Assembly: GCA_049323895.1 (NCBI GenBank) | Contig: JBMOKT010000032.1 | Span: 124,001 to 188,000 of the forward strand | Source of the DNA: JBMOKT01 sp049323895 | GTDB taxonomy: Bacteria > Bacillota > Peptococcia > Peptococcales > BICA1-8 | Length of the DNA stretch: 64,000 nt | Direction of reading: 5' to 3' | Shown here: positions 49,505 to 59,257 of the stretch, piece by piece | Numbering within the stretch: the first letter of the stretch is position 1 | Layout of the letters: every line of letters starts with the position of its first letter | Position numbers and translations under genes: made by a program | The notes under the pieces: model-generated | The model's input: the letters and a program-made list of their open reading frames with translations, nothing else | What the model was told of the DNA's origin: nothing | The model's database searches: none

Positions 49505-51367
49505 TCAAACTTTTTTGTGCTTAGTCCTTAAAAGAAGGTCTTGATGGGTATGAAGATAATCATAAATAGCCTCTGCAACTTTTGTATTCATACCATCAGC
49601 TTTAAGCAATTCTTCTACACTTGCCTCCTGAATTCCCTTAAAGGAACCAAAATGTTTTAACAAACTATTCCTTCTTTTTTCACCAACCCCCGGAATATCA
49701 TCAAGGATGGAAGCAAGATTTTTTTTGCCCCGCAAGCTGCGGTGATATGTTATAGCAAAGCGGTGTGCCTCATCCCTAATGCGCTGTAATAAGTACAAGG
49801 CCTTAGAAGAGCGGGGGAGTATTATTGGCTCGGGGTTATTCTCAACAAACAACCACTCCTCTTTCTTAGCAAGTCCAAAGGTAGGGATATGGGAGAACCC
49901 CTGTGCCCCCATTGCCTCCCTGGCGGCACTAAGCTGACCCTTTCCGCCATCAATTATTATTAGATCGGGCAAAGTGGAAAACTTATCTTTCCCATTTGTA
50001 CTTGCCAGCTCTTCATTTGCCCTTTTAAACCTCCTGGTGATAACTTCATGCATACTGGCAAAATCATTGGGTCCTTCAACCGTCTTGATTTTAAAACGCC
50101 GGTATTGATCTTTTTTAGGTCTGCCCCCTTCAAAGACCACCATGGATGCCACTGTTTCCGTACCCTGTATATTTGAAATATCAAAACACTCGATTCTCAA
50201 AGGTGGTTTAGCCAGCCTTAACTCCTGCTGCAGCTCAATTACCGCCCCTTCAGTCATAGCCTTTTTCTGCTGTTTTTCCAGTTCCACCTTCTCAATAGCT
50301 TCCAAGGCGTTTTTCCCTACCAGCTCAATTAATTCCTTCCGTTCACCCTTTTGGGGCACTTTTATATACACCCTTCTGCCTTGTTTTTCACTAAGCCACT
50401 GTTCAAGAACCTTTGCTTCAGATAACTGGGTTTCGACAAGTATTTCCTTTGGTACAAAGTCCTGCTGCATGTAGTATTGCTTTATAAAGCCTTCCAGGAC
50501 CTCACTTCGTTCTATATCATCTGTTCCCCGCAGGAAAAAGTTTTCCCTGCCTATTAATTTACCGCCCCTGATAAAGAAAACTTGTACACAGGCTTCGTCA
50601 AAGCCCCTGGCCATGGCCAGCACATCATAATCCCCATCCCCTAGGACAATTTTCTGTTTCTCGATGACCTGCTTAACGCCCTGGATTTGGTCCCTAAGCT
50701 GGGCTGCCCGTTCAAAGTCCAGATTCTCGGCAAATATGGCCATTTGTTTTTCCAACTGGGTAATTAAAACCTCCTGTTTACCCTCTAGAAACAAAACTAC
50801 CTGCTTTATAATCTGATTATAATCTCCCTTGCTTATCCGTCCAATACAAGGAGCCAAACATTTGTTGATATGAGCATTAAGACAGGGTCTCTGGTTTGAA
50901 AAAACTGCCTGTTTACAGCTTCGGAAAGGAAACAGTCTTTTTAACATCTCCAAGGTCTCCCGTAAATTGGTAGCACTTGTATAAGGACCATAATACTTGG
51001 CTCCGTCACGCTCAACTTTGCGGGTAACAAGTATTTGTGGGTAGTCTTCCTGGGTAATTTTTAAATATGGATAGGTTTTATCATCTTTAAGATTAATGTT
51101 ATATTTAGGACGGTGTTCCTTTATCAAATTGCATTCCAGCATAAGTGCTTCCAGCTCAGTATCGGTCAATATATAGTCGATATCAGCAATGTTTTTCACC
51201 AAAGCCCTTGTTTTGGCAGAATCATGATGTTTAGCCTGGAAATAGGATTTTACCCTATTTTTCAAGGAGACTGCCTTACCCACATAAATTATTTCCTCTA
51301 GATTATTCTTCATTAGATATACACCGGGCTTATTTGGTAAAGACTTAACTTTTTCCTGCAAATGCAT
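49505..51367 (-). CDS. uvrC: Excinuclease ABC subunit C
   Basis: A 620-aa nuclease making both incisions in nucleotide excision repair. The N-terminal GIY-YIG domain (GVYLMKNNLEEIIYVGK), a cysteine cluster around residues 148-176, the UVR domain (about 200-240), the RNase H-like catalytic region (IECFDISNIQGTETVASMVVF) and the C-terminal helix-hairpin-helix (DDIPGVGEKRRNSLLKHFGS) are present. It lies just downstream of uvrA, with a tandem repeat between. Confidence 0.96.
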   Translation of the reverse strand: MHLQEKVKSLPNKPGVYLMKNNLEEIIYVGKAVSLKNRVKSYFQAKHHDSAKTRALVKNIADIDYILTDTELEALMLECNLIKEHRPKYNINLKDDKTYPYLKITQEDYPQILVTRKVERDGAKYYGPYTSATNLRETLEMLKRLFPFRSCKQAVFSNQRPCLNAHINKCLAPCIGRISKGDYNQIIKQVVLFLEGKQEVLITQLEKQMAIFAENLDFERAAQLRDQIQGVKQVIEKQKIVLGDGDYDVLAMARGFDEACVQVFFIRGGKLIGRENFFLRGTDDIERSEVLEGFIKQYYMQQDFVPKEILVETQLSEAKVLEQWLSEKQGRRVYIKVPQKGERKELIELVGKNALEAIEKVELEKQQKKAMTEGAVIELQQELRLAKPPLRIECFDISNIQGTETVASMVVFEGGRPKKDQYRRFKIKTVEGPNDFASMHEVITRRFKRANEELASTNGKDKFSTLPDLIIIDGGKGQLSAAREAMGAQGFSHIPTFGLAKKEEWLFVENNPEPIILPRSSKALYLLQRIRDEAHRFAITYHRSLRGKKNLASILDDIPGVGEKRRNSLLKHFGSFKGIQEASVEELLKADGMNTKVAEAIYDYLHTHQDLLLRTKHKKV

Positions 51368-51472
51368 GCTATCACCTTCCTTGAGGGATATGCGTTGTGG
51401 TCGGATGTGCTTATGGGTCTAGCTCTTGCGTCTGACACAAGCATTTTAAGGCGAACACTGCATGTTCTAATG

Positions 51473-51623
51473 TCAGACTAACAATGTTAACCCAGAAGTA
51501 TAATCAGACTAGCAATCTTAACCCAGCAGCAATTCAGACTAACAATATTCACCCAAAAGCATGTCCGACTAGCAATCTTAACCCAGCAGCAATTCAGACT
51601 AGCAATCTCCACCCTTTAGCACT
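51473..51623. repeat. Five 30-bp tandem repeats spanning the uvrA 3' end
   Basis: Units start at 51473 (31 bp), 51504, 51534, 51564 and 51594. Units 2 and 4 are identical except for one base near the start (TCAGACT versus TCCGACT). The last unit contains the uvrA stop codon and the final six codons, so the array looks like repeated duplication of the uvrA 3' terminus into the uvrA-uvrC gap. Units abut with no spacers. Confidence 0.82.
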
Positions 51624-54433
51624 CTACTCAAATACTGTCCAGTATAAGAAGCTTCAGCTTCACAAACTTCCTCAGGGGTTCCTGCGGTAATAATTTGTCC
51701 GCCCTTGTTGCCCCCCTCTGGTCCTAGATCGATGATATAATCAGCTGATTTGATAACATCCAGGTTATGCTCAATAACCAATACAGTATCACCTGCCTCC
51801 ACAAGTCGGCTCAAAACACCCAGAAGCTTATGGATATCGGCAATATGCAGTCCTGTTGTTGGTTCGTCCAGAATATACAGGGTCTTACCATTGCTTCTTC
51901 TGGAAAGTTCCGCAGCCAGCTTAACCCTCTGGGCTTCCCCTCCCGAAAGGGTGGTTGCAGGCTGACCCAGCCGGATATAGCCCAACCCCACATCCTGCAT
52001 AGTTTTTAGTTTGCGATAAATTTTGGGTATGTTCTGGAAAAATTCCGTTGCTTGGTCTACAGTCATATCCAGGGTCTGAGCAATATTCTTGCCTTTATAT
52101 TTAATATCAAGGGTTTCTCTGTTATAGCGCTTTCCTTTACACACTTCACATGGAACATAGACATCAGGCAAAAAGTGCATTTCTATTTTTATGATGCCAT
52201 CACCCCGACAGGCTTCACATCTGCCGCCTTTAACATTAAAGCTGAATCTGCCCGGTTTGTACCCTCTCATCCTGGCATCAGGGGTCTGGGAAAATACATC
52301 CCTGATAGCATCAAAAACTGATGTATAGGTGGCAGGATTGGAACGGGGAGTCCGCCCAATGGGAGATTGGTCTATATCTATTATTTTATCTAAGTATTCA
52401 ACTCCTTCTATTGCATCATGCTCTCCCGGCTTAAGTTTTGTTCCTTTATAAAGCTTTTGCATTAAAGCTTTATAAAGTATCTCATTAACAAGAGTACTTT
52501 TACCCGAGCCTGAAACACCTGTAACAGCCGTGAAAACCCCTAAGGGAATATCTGCATTAAGATTCTGCAGGTTATTTTCCCTTGCACCTTTTATCTTAAT
52601 CCATTTGCCGTTAGGCTTACGGCGAACTGGTGGCACAAGAATTTTTTTGATACCTGCCAGATATTGTCCTGTTATGGATTCTTCTATCTGTTTTATTTCC
52701 TCAGCAGTACCCTGGGCAATTACTTCCCCCCCCTGCACCCCTGCCCCAGGTCCAATATCTATAATATGGTCAGCAGCCAGCATGGTTTCTTCATCATGTT
52801 CAACAACTATCAAAGTATTGCCAAGTTCCTTCAAGTGCTCCAATGTTTTAATTAAGCGGGCATTATCCCTTTGGTGAAGACCAATACTGGGCTCATCAAG
52901 AATATAAAGCACCCCCACCAAACCAGAGCCAATTTGGGTAGCCAGCCTGATCCTTTGTGCTTCGCCACCGGATAAAGTCCCAGCGGCTCTGGCTAGGGTC
53001 AGGTAATCTAAGCCAACGTTAACTAAAAAACTAATCCGTTCTTTAATTTCTTTGAGAACCTGGCGGGCAATAAGCATTTCCCGCTTGGAAAGCTCTAAGC
53101 CGTCAAAAAATTTCTTAATTTCTAAAACCGACATATTGGTTACTTCATTAATATTCCTGCCGGCAATTTTTACTGCCAAAACCTCTGGTTTGAGGCGGGC
53201 ACCCTGGCATTTAGGACAGGGATTGCTGCTCATATACTGCTCGATATCACCCCGGGAATAGTCTGATTGGGTTTCCAGATATCTGCGCTGCAGATTAGGA
53301 ATTACCCCTTCAAAGTTAGTATCATAAATGCGGGCCTCGTCATACATATTTTTATACTTAAACCTAATTTTTTCATTTCCTGAGCCATATAGTACAGCCT
53401 GCAGGTGCTCGGGCTTGAGTTTGGCAACGGGTGTATCCATACTAAAGTTATAGTGAGCGGCAATAGACTCCAGAAGCTGTGCGTAATAACCGTTAGTATT
53501 CCTGCTCCAAGGTACTATAGCACCCTCGGCAAGGCTAAGAGATCTATCGGGGATAACCATCTCTGGGTCTATTTCCATTTTAGAGCCCAAGCCATCACAC
53601 TCCTGGCAAGCCCCAAAGGGGCTGTTAAAAGAAAACATGCGAGGGGTTATTTCCGAAAAGCTTATACCACAGTCTACACATGCAAAATTCTGACTGAAAA
53701 CTAATTGTTCCCCATCTATAACATCTACATAAACTAATCCATTTGCCAAGTTTAGCGCTGTTTCCAGAGAGTCTGCCAACCTGCTTTCAATGCCTTCCTT
53801 CATTACAACCCTATCTACAACAACAGCAATATCATGTTTTTTATTCTTTTCTAAGTTTATTTCCTCACTGACTTCCCGCATCTCACCATTAACCATTATC
53901 CGCACATAACCGCTCTTTTTTAGCTCCTCGATTACCTTTTGATGTTCACCCTTTCTTCCCCGAACCACAGGTGCAAGAATCTGCATTTTAGTACGCTCCG
54001 GGAAAGTCAGCAGGTGGTCAACTATCTGCTGCACCGTCTGCTGGGTAATCTGTCTGCCGCATTGAGGACAATGGGGAGTCCCTATTCTGGCAAAAAGCAG
54101 CCTTAGATAATCGTAAATCTCTGTAACCGTTCCTACCGTAGAACGGGGGTTGCGGCTGGTAGTCTTCTGGTCTATAGAAATGGCAGGGGATAAACCTTCA
54201 ATATAGTCAACATCAGGTTTGTCCATTTGCCCTAAAAACTGGCGTGCATAGGCAGATAATGACTCCACATACCTCCTCTGCCCTTCAGCATAAATGGTGT
54301 CAAAGGCTAGGGATGATTTGCCAGATCCGCTTAACCCCGTTATTACCACAAATTTATCCCGGGGTATTTCTACATCTATATTTTTCAGGTTATGAACCCT
54401 TGCTCCTTTAACAATAATTTTATCCTTAGACAT
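51599..54433 (-). CDS. uvrA: Excinuclease ABC subunit A
   Basis: A 944-aa damage-sensing ATPase with two ABC domains. Walker A motifs are GLSGSGKSSLAFDT near residue 32 and GVSGSGKSTLVNEIL near 640. Signature loops TLSGGEAQRIRLA and TLSGGEAQRVKLA follow. Zinc-finger cysteines occur as CPQC, CVDCG, CQEC and CEACRGDG. Length is normal. It is followed by the duplicated 30-bp units and uvrC, and preceded by uvrB in the same direction. Confidence 0.97.
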   Translation of the reverse strand: MSKDKIIVKGARVHNLKNIDVEIPRDKFVVITGLSGSGKSSLAFDTIYAEGQRRYVESLSAYARQFLGQMDKPDVDYIEGLSPAISIDQKTTSRNPRSTVGTVTEIYDYLRLLFARIGTPHCPQCGRQITQQTVQQIVDHLLTFPERTKMQILAPVVRGRKGEHQKVIEELKKSGYVRIMVNGEMREVSEEINLEKNKKHDIAVVVDRVVMKEGIESRLADSLETALNLANGLVYVDVIDGEQLVFSQNFACVDCGISFSEITPRMFSFNSPFGACQECDGLGSKMEIDPEMVIPDRSLSLAEGAIVPWSRNTNGYYAQLLESIAAHYNFSMDTPVAKLKPEHLQAVLYGSGNEKIRFKYKNMYDEARIYDTNFEGVIPNLQRRYLETQSDYSRGDIEQYMSSNPCPKCQGARLKPEVLAVKIAGRNINEVTNMSVLEIKKFFDGLELSKREMLIARQVLKEIKERISFLVNVGLDYLTLARAAGTLSGGEAQRIRLATQIGSGLVGVLYILDEPSIGLHQRDNARLIKTLEHLKELGNTLIVVEHDEETMLAADHIIDIGPGAGVQGGEVIAQGTAEEIKQIEESITGQYLAGIKKILVPPVRRKPNGKWIKIKGARENNLQNLNADIPLGVFTAVTGVSGSGKSTLVNEILYKALMQKLYKGTKLKPGEHDAIEGVEYLDKIIDIDQSPIGRTPRSNPATYTSVFDAIRDVFSQTPDARMRGYKPGRFSFNVKGGRCEACRGDGIIKIEMHFLPDVYVPCEVCKGKRYNRETLDIKYKGKNIAQTLDMTVDQATEFFQNIPKIYRKLKTMQDVGLGYIRLGQPATTLSGGEAQRVKLAAELSRRSNGKTLYILDEPTTGLHIADIHKLLGVLSRLVEAGDTVLVIEHNLDVIKSADYIIDLGPEGGNKGGQIITAGTPEEVCEAEASYTGQYLSRVLKGGDC

Positions 54434-54493
54434 TTGTATTCCTCCAATTTGGCTTATGTGTATAGCCCGTTAGCCTGCAACTGACATTAGTAG

Positions 54494-56476
54494 CTACAGT
54501 TTTCCTTTTAACTCAATTACAAGGTCACGGATGATTGCTGCGTTTTCAAATTCCAACGCCTTAGCCGCTGCCTGCATATCCTTCTCAAGGGTCTTAATAA
54601 GTTTCTTTATTTCTTCCTTAGACATTTTATTAATTTTATCATGAGCTACCAGATATTCAGGCTGCTTTTCGGCAACCATGGTAGCCTCAATAACACCCCG
54701 TACCGATTTCTTAATAGATTGGGGCACGATATGGTACTTCTGATTATATTCCAACTGCATCTGGCGGCGACGGTTTGTTTCATCAATGGCTCTCTTCATG
54801 GACCCTGTCTGTACATCGGCATACATGATAACCCTTCCGTTTACATTACGTGCCGCCCGACCGATAGTCTGGATTAAAGACCGGTCAGAACGAAGGAAGC
54901 CTTCCTTATCGGCATCCAGGATAGCTACTAAAGAAACCTCCGGCAGATCCAACCCTTCCCGCAAGAGGTTAATTCCCACTAAGACATCAAAAACTCCCAG
55001 CCTTAAGTCCCTTAGTATTTCCATCCGTTCTATTGTTTTTATCTCCGAATGCAGGTAACGAACCTTAAGCCCTACTTCCTTAAAATAGTCGGTCAAGTCC
55101 TCAGCCATTTTTTTGGTTAGGGTTGTTATCAGCACCCTTTCATTTTTCTCCACCCTCAGCCGGATTTCATCCAATAAGTCATCAATCTGTCCCTTCACAG
55201 GGCGAACCTCAATTTCCGGGTCAACCAGCCCGGTAGGGCGGATAATTTGTTCAACTATTTTCTGGCTGTTTGTTTGCTCATAGGGACCAGGTGTGGCAGA
55301 GACGAAAATAGCCTGTCCCATTTTTTGTTCGAATTCCTCAAAGCGCAAAGGTCTATTATCAATTGCCGAAGGCAGGCGAAAGCCATGCTCAACTAAACTG
55401 GTTTTGCGTGACTTGTCCCCTTCATACATTCCCCCTATCTGGGGAATAGTTACATGGGATTCATCAATCATTATCAAAAAATCATCCGGAAAGAAATCCA
55501 GCAAAGTATAAGGGGTATCCCCCGGATTCCTTCCCGTAAGATGACGGGAATAATTTTCTATTCCTGTGCAAAATCCTACTTCCCTTATCATTTCTAAATC
55601 ATAGCGAGTTCGTTGTTCCAAGCGCTGTGCCTCAAGAAGCTTGTCCTTACTTCGCAGTTCAAGCAACCGCTGTTCAAGTTCCAATTCAATATTTTGCAGT
55701 GCAGTTTCTATATATTCTGGGTCTGTTATATAGTGGGTCGCCGGAAATATACTGACATGCTTTCTCTGCCCCAGTATTTCCCCAGTTAGGATGTCTATTT
55801 CCAAGATTCTCTCAATTTCATCACCAAACATCTCAATCCGGATGGCTTTCTCCGACAATGAGGCAGGGAGAACCTCCACTACATCTCCCCGCACACGAAA
55901 AGTACCCCTTACAAAATTAACATCGTTCCTTTCATACTGGATATCAACAAGTTTTCGCAGGATTGCATCACGGTCATAAAGCTGCCCCACCCTTAAAGAA
56001 AGGGTCTGATTCTTATAGGACTCCGGTGAACCTAAACCATATATACAGGATACACTTGCGACAATTATCACATCCCTGCGTTCAAAGAGGGAGGAAGTAG
56101 CCGAATGTCTCAGCTTTTCTATTTCTTCATTAATTTGAGCATCTTTTTCAATATAGGTATCGGTATGGGCGATGTAGGCCTCCGGCTGATAATAATCATA
56201 ATAACTCACAAAATACTCTACCGCATTATCAGGAAAAAATTCCTTAAATTCACTGCACAACTGGGCAGCAAGGGTTTTATTGTGGGCAATGACCAAGGTG
56301 GGTCTATTTACTTCCGCAATGATATTTGCCATAGTATATGTTTTGCCTGAACCCGTTACCCCTAAGAGGGTCTGCTTGGGCAGTCCGCAGTAAAGACCAT
56401 CAACAAGCTCAGCAATTGCCTTGGGTTGGTCCCCTTTAGGCTTATACTCGGCCACAAGCTTAAATACATCTGACAT
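54494..56476 (-). CDS. uvrB: Excinuclease ABC subunit B
   Basis: A 660-aa helicase-like repair protein. Walker A LLGVTGSGKTYTMA, the beta-hairpin with YYDYYQPEAY, motif II MIDESHVTIPQ, motif VI QTIGRAARN and the C-terminal UVR domain (about residues 620-655) are in order. It begins the uvrB-uvrA-uvrC set. I see no clear LexA/DinR box upstream. Confidence 0.97.
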   Translation of the reverse strand: MSDVFKLVAEYKPKGDQPKAIAELVDGLYCGLPKQTLLGVTGSGKTYTMANIIAEVNRPTLVIAHNKTLAAQLCSEFKEFFPDNAVEYFVSYYDYYQPEAYIAHTDTYIEKDAQINEEIEKLRHSATSSLFERRDVIIVASVSCIYGLGSPESYKNQTLSLRVGQLYDRDAILRKLVDIQYERNDVNFVRGTFRVRGDVVEVLPASLSEKAIRIEMFGDEIERILEIDILTGEILGQRKHVSIFPATHYITDPEYIETALQNIELELEQRLLELRSKDKLLEAQRLEQRTRYDLEMIREVGFCTGIENYSRHLTGRNPGDTPYTLLDFFPDDFLIMIDESHVTIPQIGGMYEGDKSRKTSLVEHGFRLPSAIDNRPLRFEEFEQKMGQAIFVSATPGPYEQTNSQKIVEQIIRPTGLVDPEIEVRPVKGQIDDLLDEIRLRVEKNERVLITTLTKKMAEDLTDYFKEVGLKVRYLHSEIKTIERMEILRDLRLGVFDVLVGINLLREGLDLPEVSLVAILDADKEGFLRSDRSLIQTIGRAARNVNGRVIMYADVQTGSMKRAIDETNRRRQMQLEYNQKYHIVPQSIKKSVRGVIEATMVAEKQPEYLVAHDKINKMSKEEIKKLIKTLEKDMQAAAKALEFENAAIIRDLVIELKGKL

Positions 56477-56834
56477 CTAAACACCACCCTCAATTTTACT
56501 ATTGCAAATAAAACAAGAGCTAATCGCCAATACTCAATAGCTAATAGTCCTTTAATACCAGTACTATCAACCATAGGCAATTAGTAATTAATCTCGAAGG
56601 GTTGCAAAAACTTAATAAATATCTATCAAATGATTATATCATACAATAAAAAATCTTTCCTACACAGGCAGTGCAATAACAAAGCAATATTATAATGTAA
56701 ATATTGGCATGCCAAATAAATAATTATCCCGCAGCTATTTTATACCAAATTCCGAGATAATTAAAACAAACCCGGCAAAAAATAGGAAAGCTCAGTTTTA
56801 TAATAATTAACTTACGGGTACCTTAGTAACAATT
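56477..56834. other. Gene-free stretch upstream of uvrB
   Basis: About 358 bases between uvrB and the next minus-strand gene. It must contain the uvrB promoter; a TATAAT lies on the minus strand at 56638-56633, but no convincing -35 was found. No repeat or structured element is recognised except AT-rich sequence. Confidence 0.4.
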
Positions 56835-57866
56835 TTAACGGATATCTTCAATTATCTCTGTTAATAATTTTTTTTCTAATTTCTCAATCTCATGAAAATC
56901 TATGGTCTCATTAAACAAAATACAAACTTCATCATTTAGCTCATCAACCTGTTCTAAAAATTTTATCCCCTTATCTAAATCCAAATCATAAATAGTTTTA
57001 TTAGTAATTTCCTTTTCTCCTTGCTTATAACTGATTAACTTTTGAAAGTCACCGCTAAAATCACGGATACCTATTGCCAGGTTTAAATCAGGAATAATTA
57101 GCAGTTCTATAAGTGCCGGCTCTAAACAGTTGTGGTAAACTTCAACTGATAATCCTTTAGTAACTGCTTCCCGAGCTACTAATTTCAATATCCATCCGCC
57201 ATTAACTATATCTATACCATTCAAATAGTGTCTATTCTTAATCTTTGTCAATAAACTGGAATAACAGTCAATAACGCCTTTCCCGGTTATGCACTGGGCA
57301 AACCTATTGACTATCTTCCCTTGATCGAGGGAAAATAGTTTTCTTAATAACTTTTCTGTAATATATAAAGCCTGGAGTTCATCCTTTTGGTCTATTTTGC
57401 CGCTATTGCTTGATAATATATTTTTAAGTCCACATAATTCCTCTTGGGCCAGCTCTAAACTTACCCGAGCCTGCTCCTCTAAATCCTTTATTTTAGATTT
57501 ATAAACTAAGTAATAGTCTCTAAAACAATACTCACCAATGTCTATTGTTTTACTGGCATTTACCTTACTAATATCCAAGCCTTCAGTACCCAAAATACAT
57601 AAATCCAGTTGCGGCATTATAACTGCCTCCAGATTAATAGGATTAATTGTACCGTAAACAGCTTCCATATTAAATCCCCTATCAACCAGAGAAAAAGAAA
57701 TATTCCGCATTATCCTGGACCTAAGCTGATTGGTTCCACCCCTTAAAACTATTTTCTTCTGGAGGTTATGTACTGAATTTTTTAAAAAGGAATAATACCC
57801 TTGCCCCGATTGACTTGAAAGAAAATATCCCTTTGTTTCCCCCACACGCAAAACCAATATGCTCAC
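56835..57866 (-). CDS. PRK06851-like protein with degenerate P-loop
   Basis: A 343-aa cytoplasmic protein whose layout matches, from memory, the PRK06851 group of P-loop ATPases found in spore-forming Firmicutes: GYYSFLKNSV, then the nucleotide-loop strand, then NLEAVIMPQLDLCILG, then TIDIGEYCFRDY. In that group the loop reads GGPGTGKSS; here it is GGTNQLRSR, so the glycine-lysine-serine core is lost. The second half repeats the pattern (KGLSVEVYHNCLEPALIELLIIPDLNLAIG) also without a P-loop. ATP binding is doubtful. Function is unknown. It lies between minJ-like and uvrB genes. Confidence 0.6.
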   Translation of the reverse strand: MSILVLRVGETKGYFLSSQSGQGYYSFLKNSVHNLQKKIVLRGGTNQLRSRIMRNISFSLVDRGFNMEAVYGTINPINLEAVIMPQLDLCILGTEGLDISKVNASKTIDIGEYCFRDYYLVYKSKIKDLEEQARVSLELAQEELCGLKNILSSNSGKIDQKDELQALYITEKLLRKLFSLDQGKIVNRFAQCITGKGVIDCYSSLLTKIKNRHYLNGIDIVNGGWILKLVAREAVTKGLSVEVYHNCLEPALIELLIIPDLNLAIGIRDFSGDFQKLISYKQGEKEITNKTIYDLDLDKGIKFLEQVDELNDEVCILFNETIDFHEIEKLEKKLLTEIIEDIR

Positions 57867-57914
57867 CCCTTTTATTTGTCGCCTTATATCCTATTAGGGG
57901 TACAGGTTAAAAGT

Positions 57915-57957
57915 GCATAAAAAATAAAGTGACAAGCTTATTACAACTGGTCACTTT
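57915..57957 (-). terminator. Terminator of the minJ-like gene
   Basis: AAAGTGAC and GTCACTTT form the stem, with an AT-rich loop, and ATTTTTTATG follows on the minus strand. The stem overlaps the stop codon. Confidence 0.75.
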
Positions 57958-59200
57958 AACTCTTTCTTCGAAATTTTTTAATCATTTTCCTAAAGAAGTT
58001 TTCTCCTCCGGAAAAATCTACATAACCAGGACCGTAGCTATCAGGCACAATGATCAGTCCCAAGGGCTGCCCCGGAAGCCTGCCTTTGATAAGTTTCCTT
58101 TTAAATACTTTTTTTCTGCCCGCCAAAAATTCTATTTCAAATACGGAGCCCGCATATTGTAAAGCATAATCTAAGTCACCACTGTTATTTATTGGAATGC
58201 CGTTGACTGTAAGTATAATATCACCCGATTGCAATCCATTAGCATTCAATGGGGAAGATTCCAGGAGATCTAAAATCATTACGCCTTGCTCTGGATTGAC
58301 AAACAGCGGTTCACCAGAGAACTCCCGTTTTCTTCCTAAAAAAATAACAATCTCATGCCCAATGGGTGCAAATAAGGCAGCAATAATTGCCAATGGAGGA
58401 AAATTGGCTGCCAATATGGCCAGCAGCAATAATATCAGACTAAATATAGACAAAAGGAAGGCCGAGTATTTGGTTTTTTCCCTAGGTCGTGCAGTTAAGG
58501 CGATATCGCCATAACCCAATCCCGCAATAACCGGAACCATTAAATAAACAATATTTTCACTTTCATTAAGAAATTCAGCTTTTATTAATGGCCACCAATC
58601 GGGCATCTTGATTATTTCAGGTAAATTTTCGGTATTTGGAATAACTGCTGCTACCATAGCCACAATAGGCAGGGGCCAAAACTTTTGTAAATTAAAGCCT
58701 CCAATTAAGCGGCCATTTTTTCCTTTTACATACACCGGCACTGCTCCTAGATGGCCACTGAATAGTATTAATACTGATTCTACCAAATGAAGAACTGCCA
58801 CCAACCCCATAACCTGAGGAATACTTATCTGGGGATAACCAAAAAAATATTTTACTATAGAAATAGCACCACCGGCATAGGCGAAACACATAAACCGCTG
58901 ATTAATAAACATCATAGCGATGGCCAGGATCCATAAATATTGTACGCCAACCTCAATGACAGAAATGCCTACCAGGACTAAAATAAAGCTTCCCAGCATC
59001 CCTCCTGCTACCCCATAAGCAGTTGCTGTAATAGTAGGACGGACAACACTTTCCTCGGGCACATTAAAAAATTCGCTTTTCAGCTTCGCCATTCTTTTAA
59101 ACTGAAACCAGATGATAAGCATTACCAACCAGAAAATAGGCTGCCCGAAAAGGGACACCAAATTATATACAATTAGAGGAATAAGTTTTATAAAAACCAA
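57956..59200 (-). CDS. MinJ-like membrane protein with C-terminal PDZ domain
   Basis: A 414-aa protein with several membrane helices in the first 280 residues and a PDZ domain at about 310-385 (LLESSPLNANGLQSGDIILTVNGIPINNSGDLDYAL). Bacillus MinJ (YvjD) has the same architecture and its gene lies next to the CtpB protease gene, as here. MinJ bridges DivIVA and MinD at division sites. Sequence similarity outside the PDZ could not be tested, so MinJ orthology is inferred from architecture and synteny. Confidence 0.75.
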   Translation of the reverse strand: MVFIKLIPLIVYNLVSLFGQPIFWLVMLIIWFQFKRMAKLKSEFFNVPEESVVRPTITATAYGVAGGMLGSFILVLVGISVIEVGVQYLWILAIAMMFINQRFMCFAYAGGAISIVKYFFGYPQISIPQVMGLVAVLHLVESVLILFSGHLGAVPVYVKGKNGRLIGGFNLQKFWPLPIVAMVAAVIPNTENLPEIIKMPDWWPLIKAEFLNESENIVYLMVPVIAGLGYGDIALTARPREKTKYSAFLLSIFSLILLLLAILAANFPPLAIIAALFAPIGHEIVIFLGRKREFSGEPLFVNPEQGVMILDLLESSPLNANGLQSGDIILTVNGIPINNSGDLDYALQYAGSVFEIEFLAGRKKVFKRKLIKGRLPGQPLGLIIVPDSYGPGYVDFSGGENFFRKMIKKFRRKS

Positions 59201-59257
59201 TAGAAGGTGCTCCTCTCAAGCTTAGCTTAACAGTTAATACCGAATGTCAACTGATAG

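Noticed and set aside
51473..51623. CRISPR-like array
   Set aside because: The 30-bp units abut directly without spacers and derive from the uvrA 3' end.
51484..51690. 68-codon plus-strand reading frame
   Set aside because: It is produced by the tandem repeat and the antisense of the uvrA end; no ribosome site and repetitive low-complexity translation.
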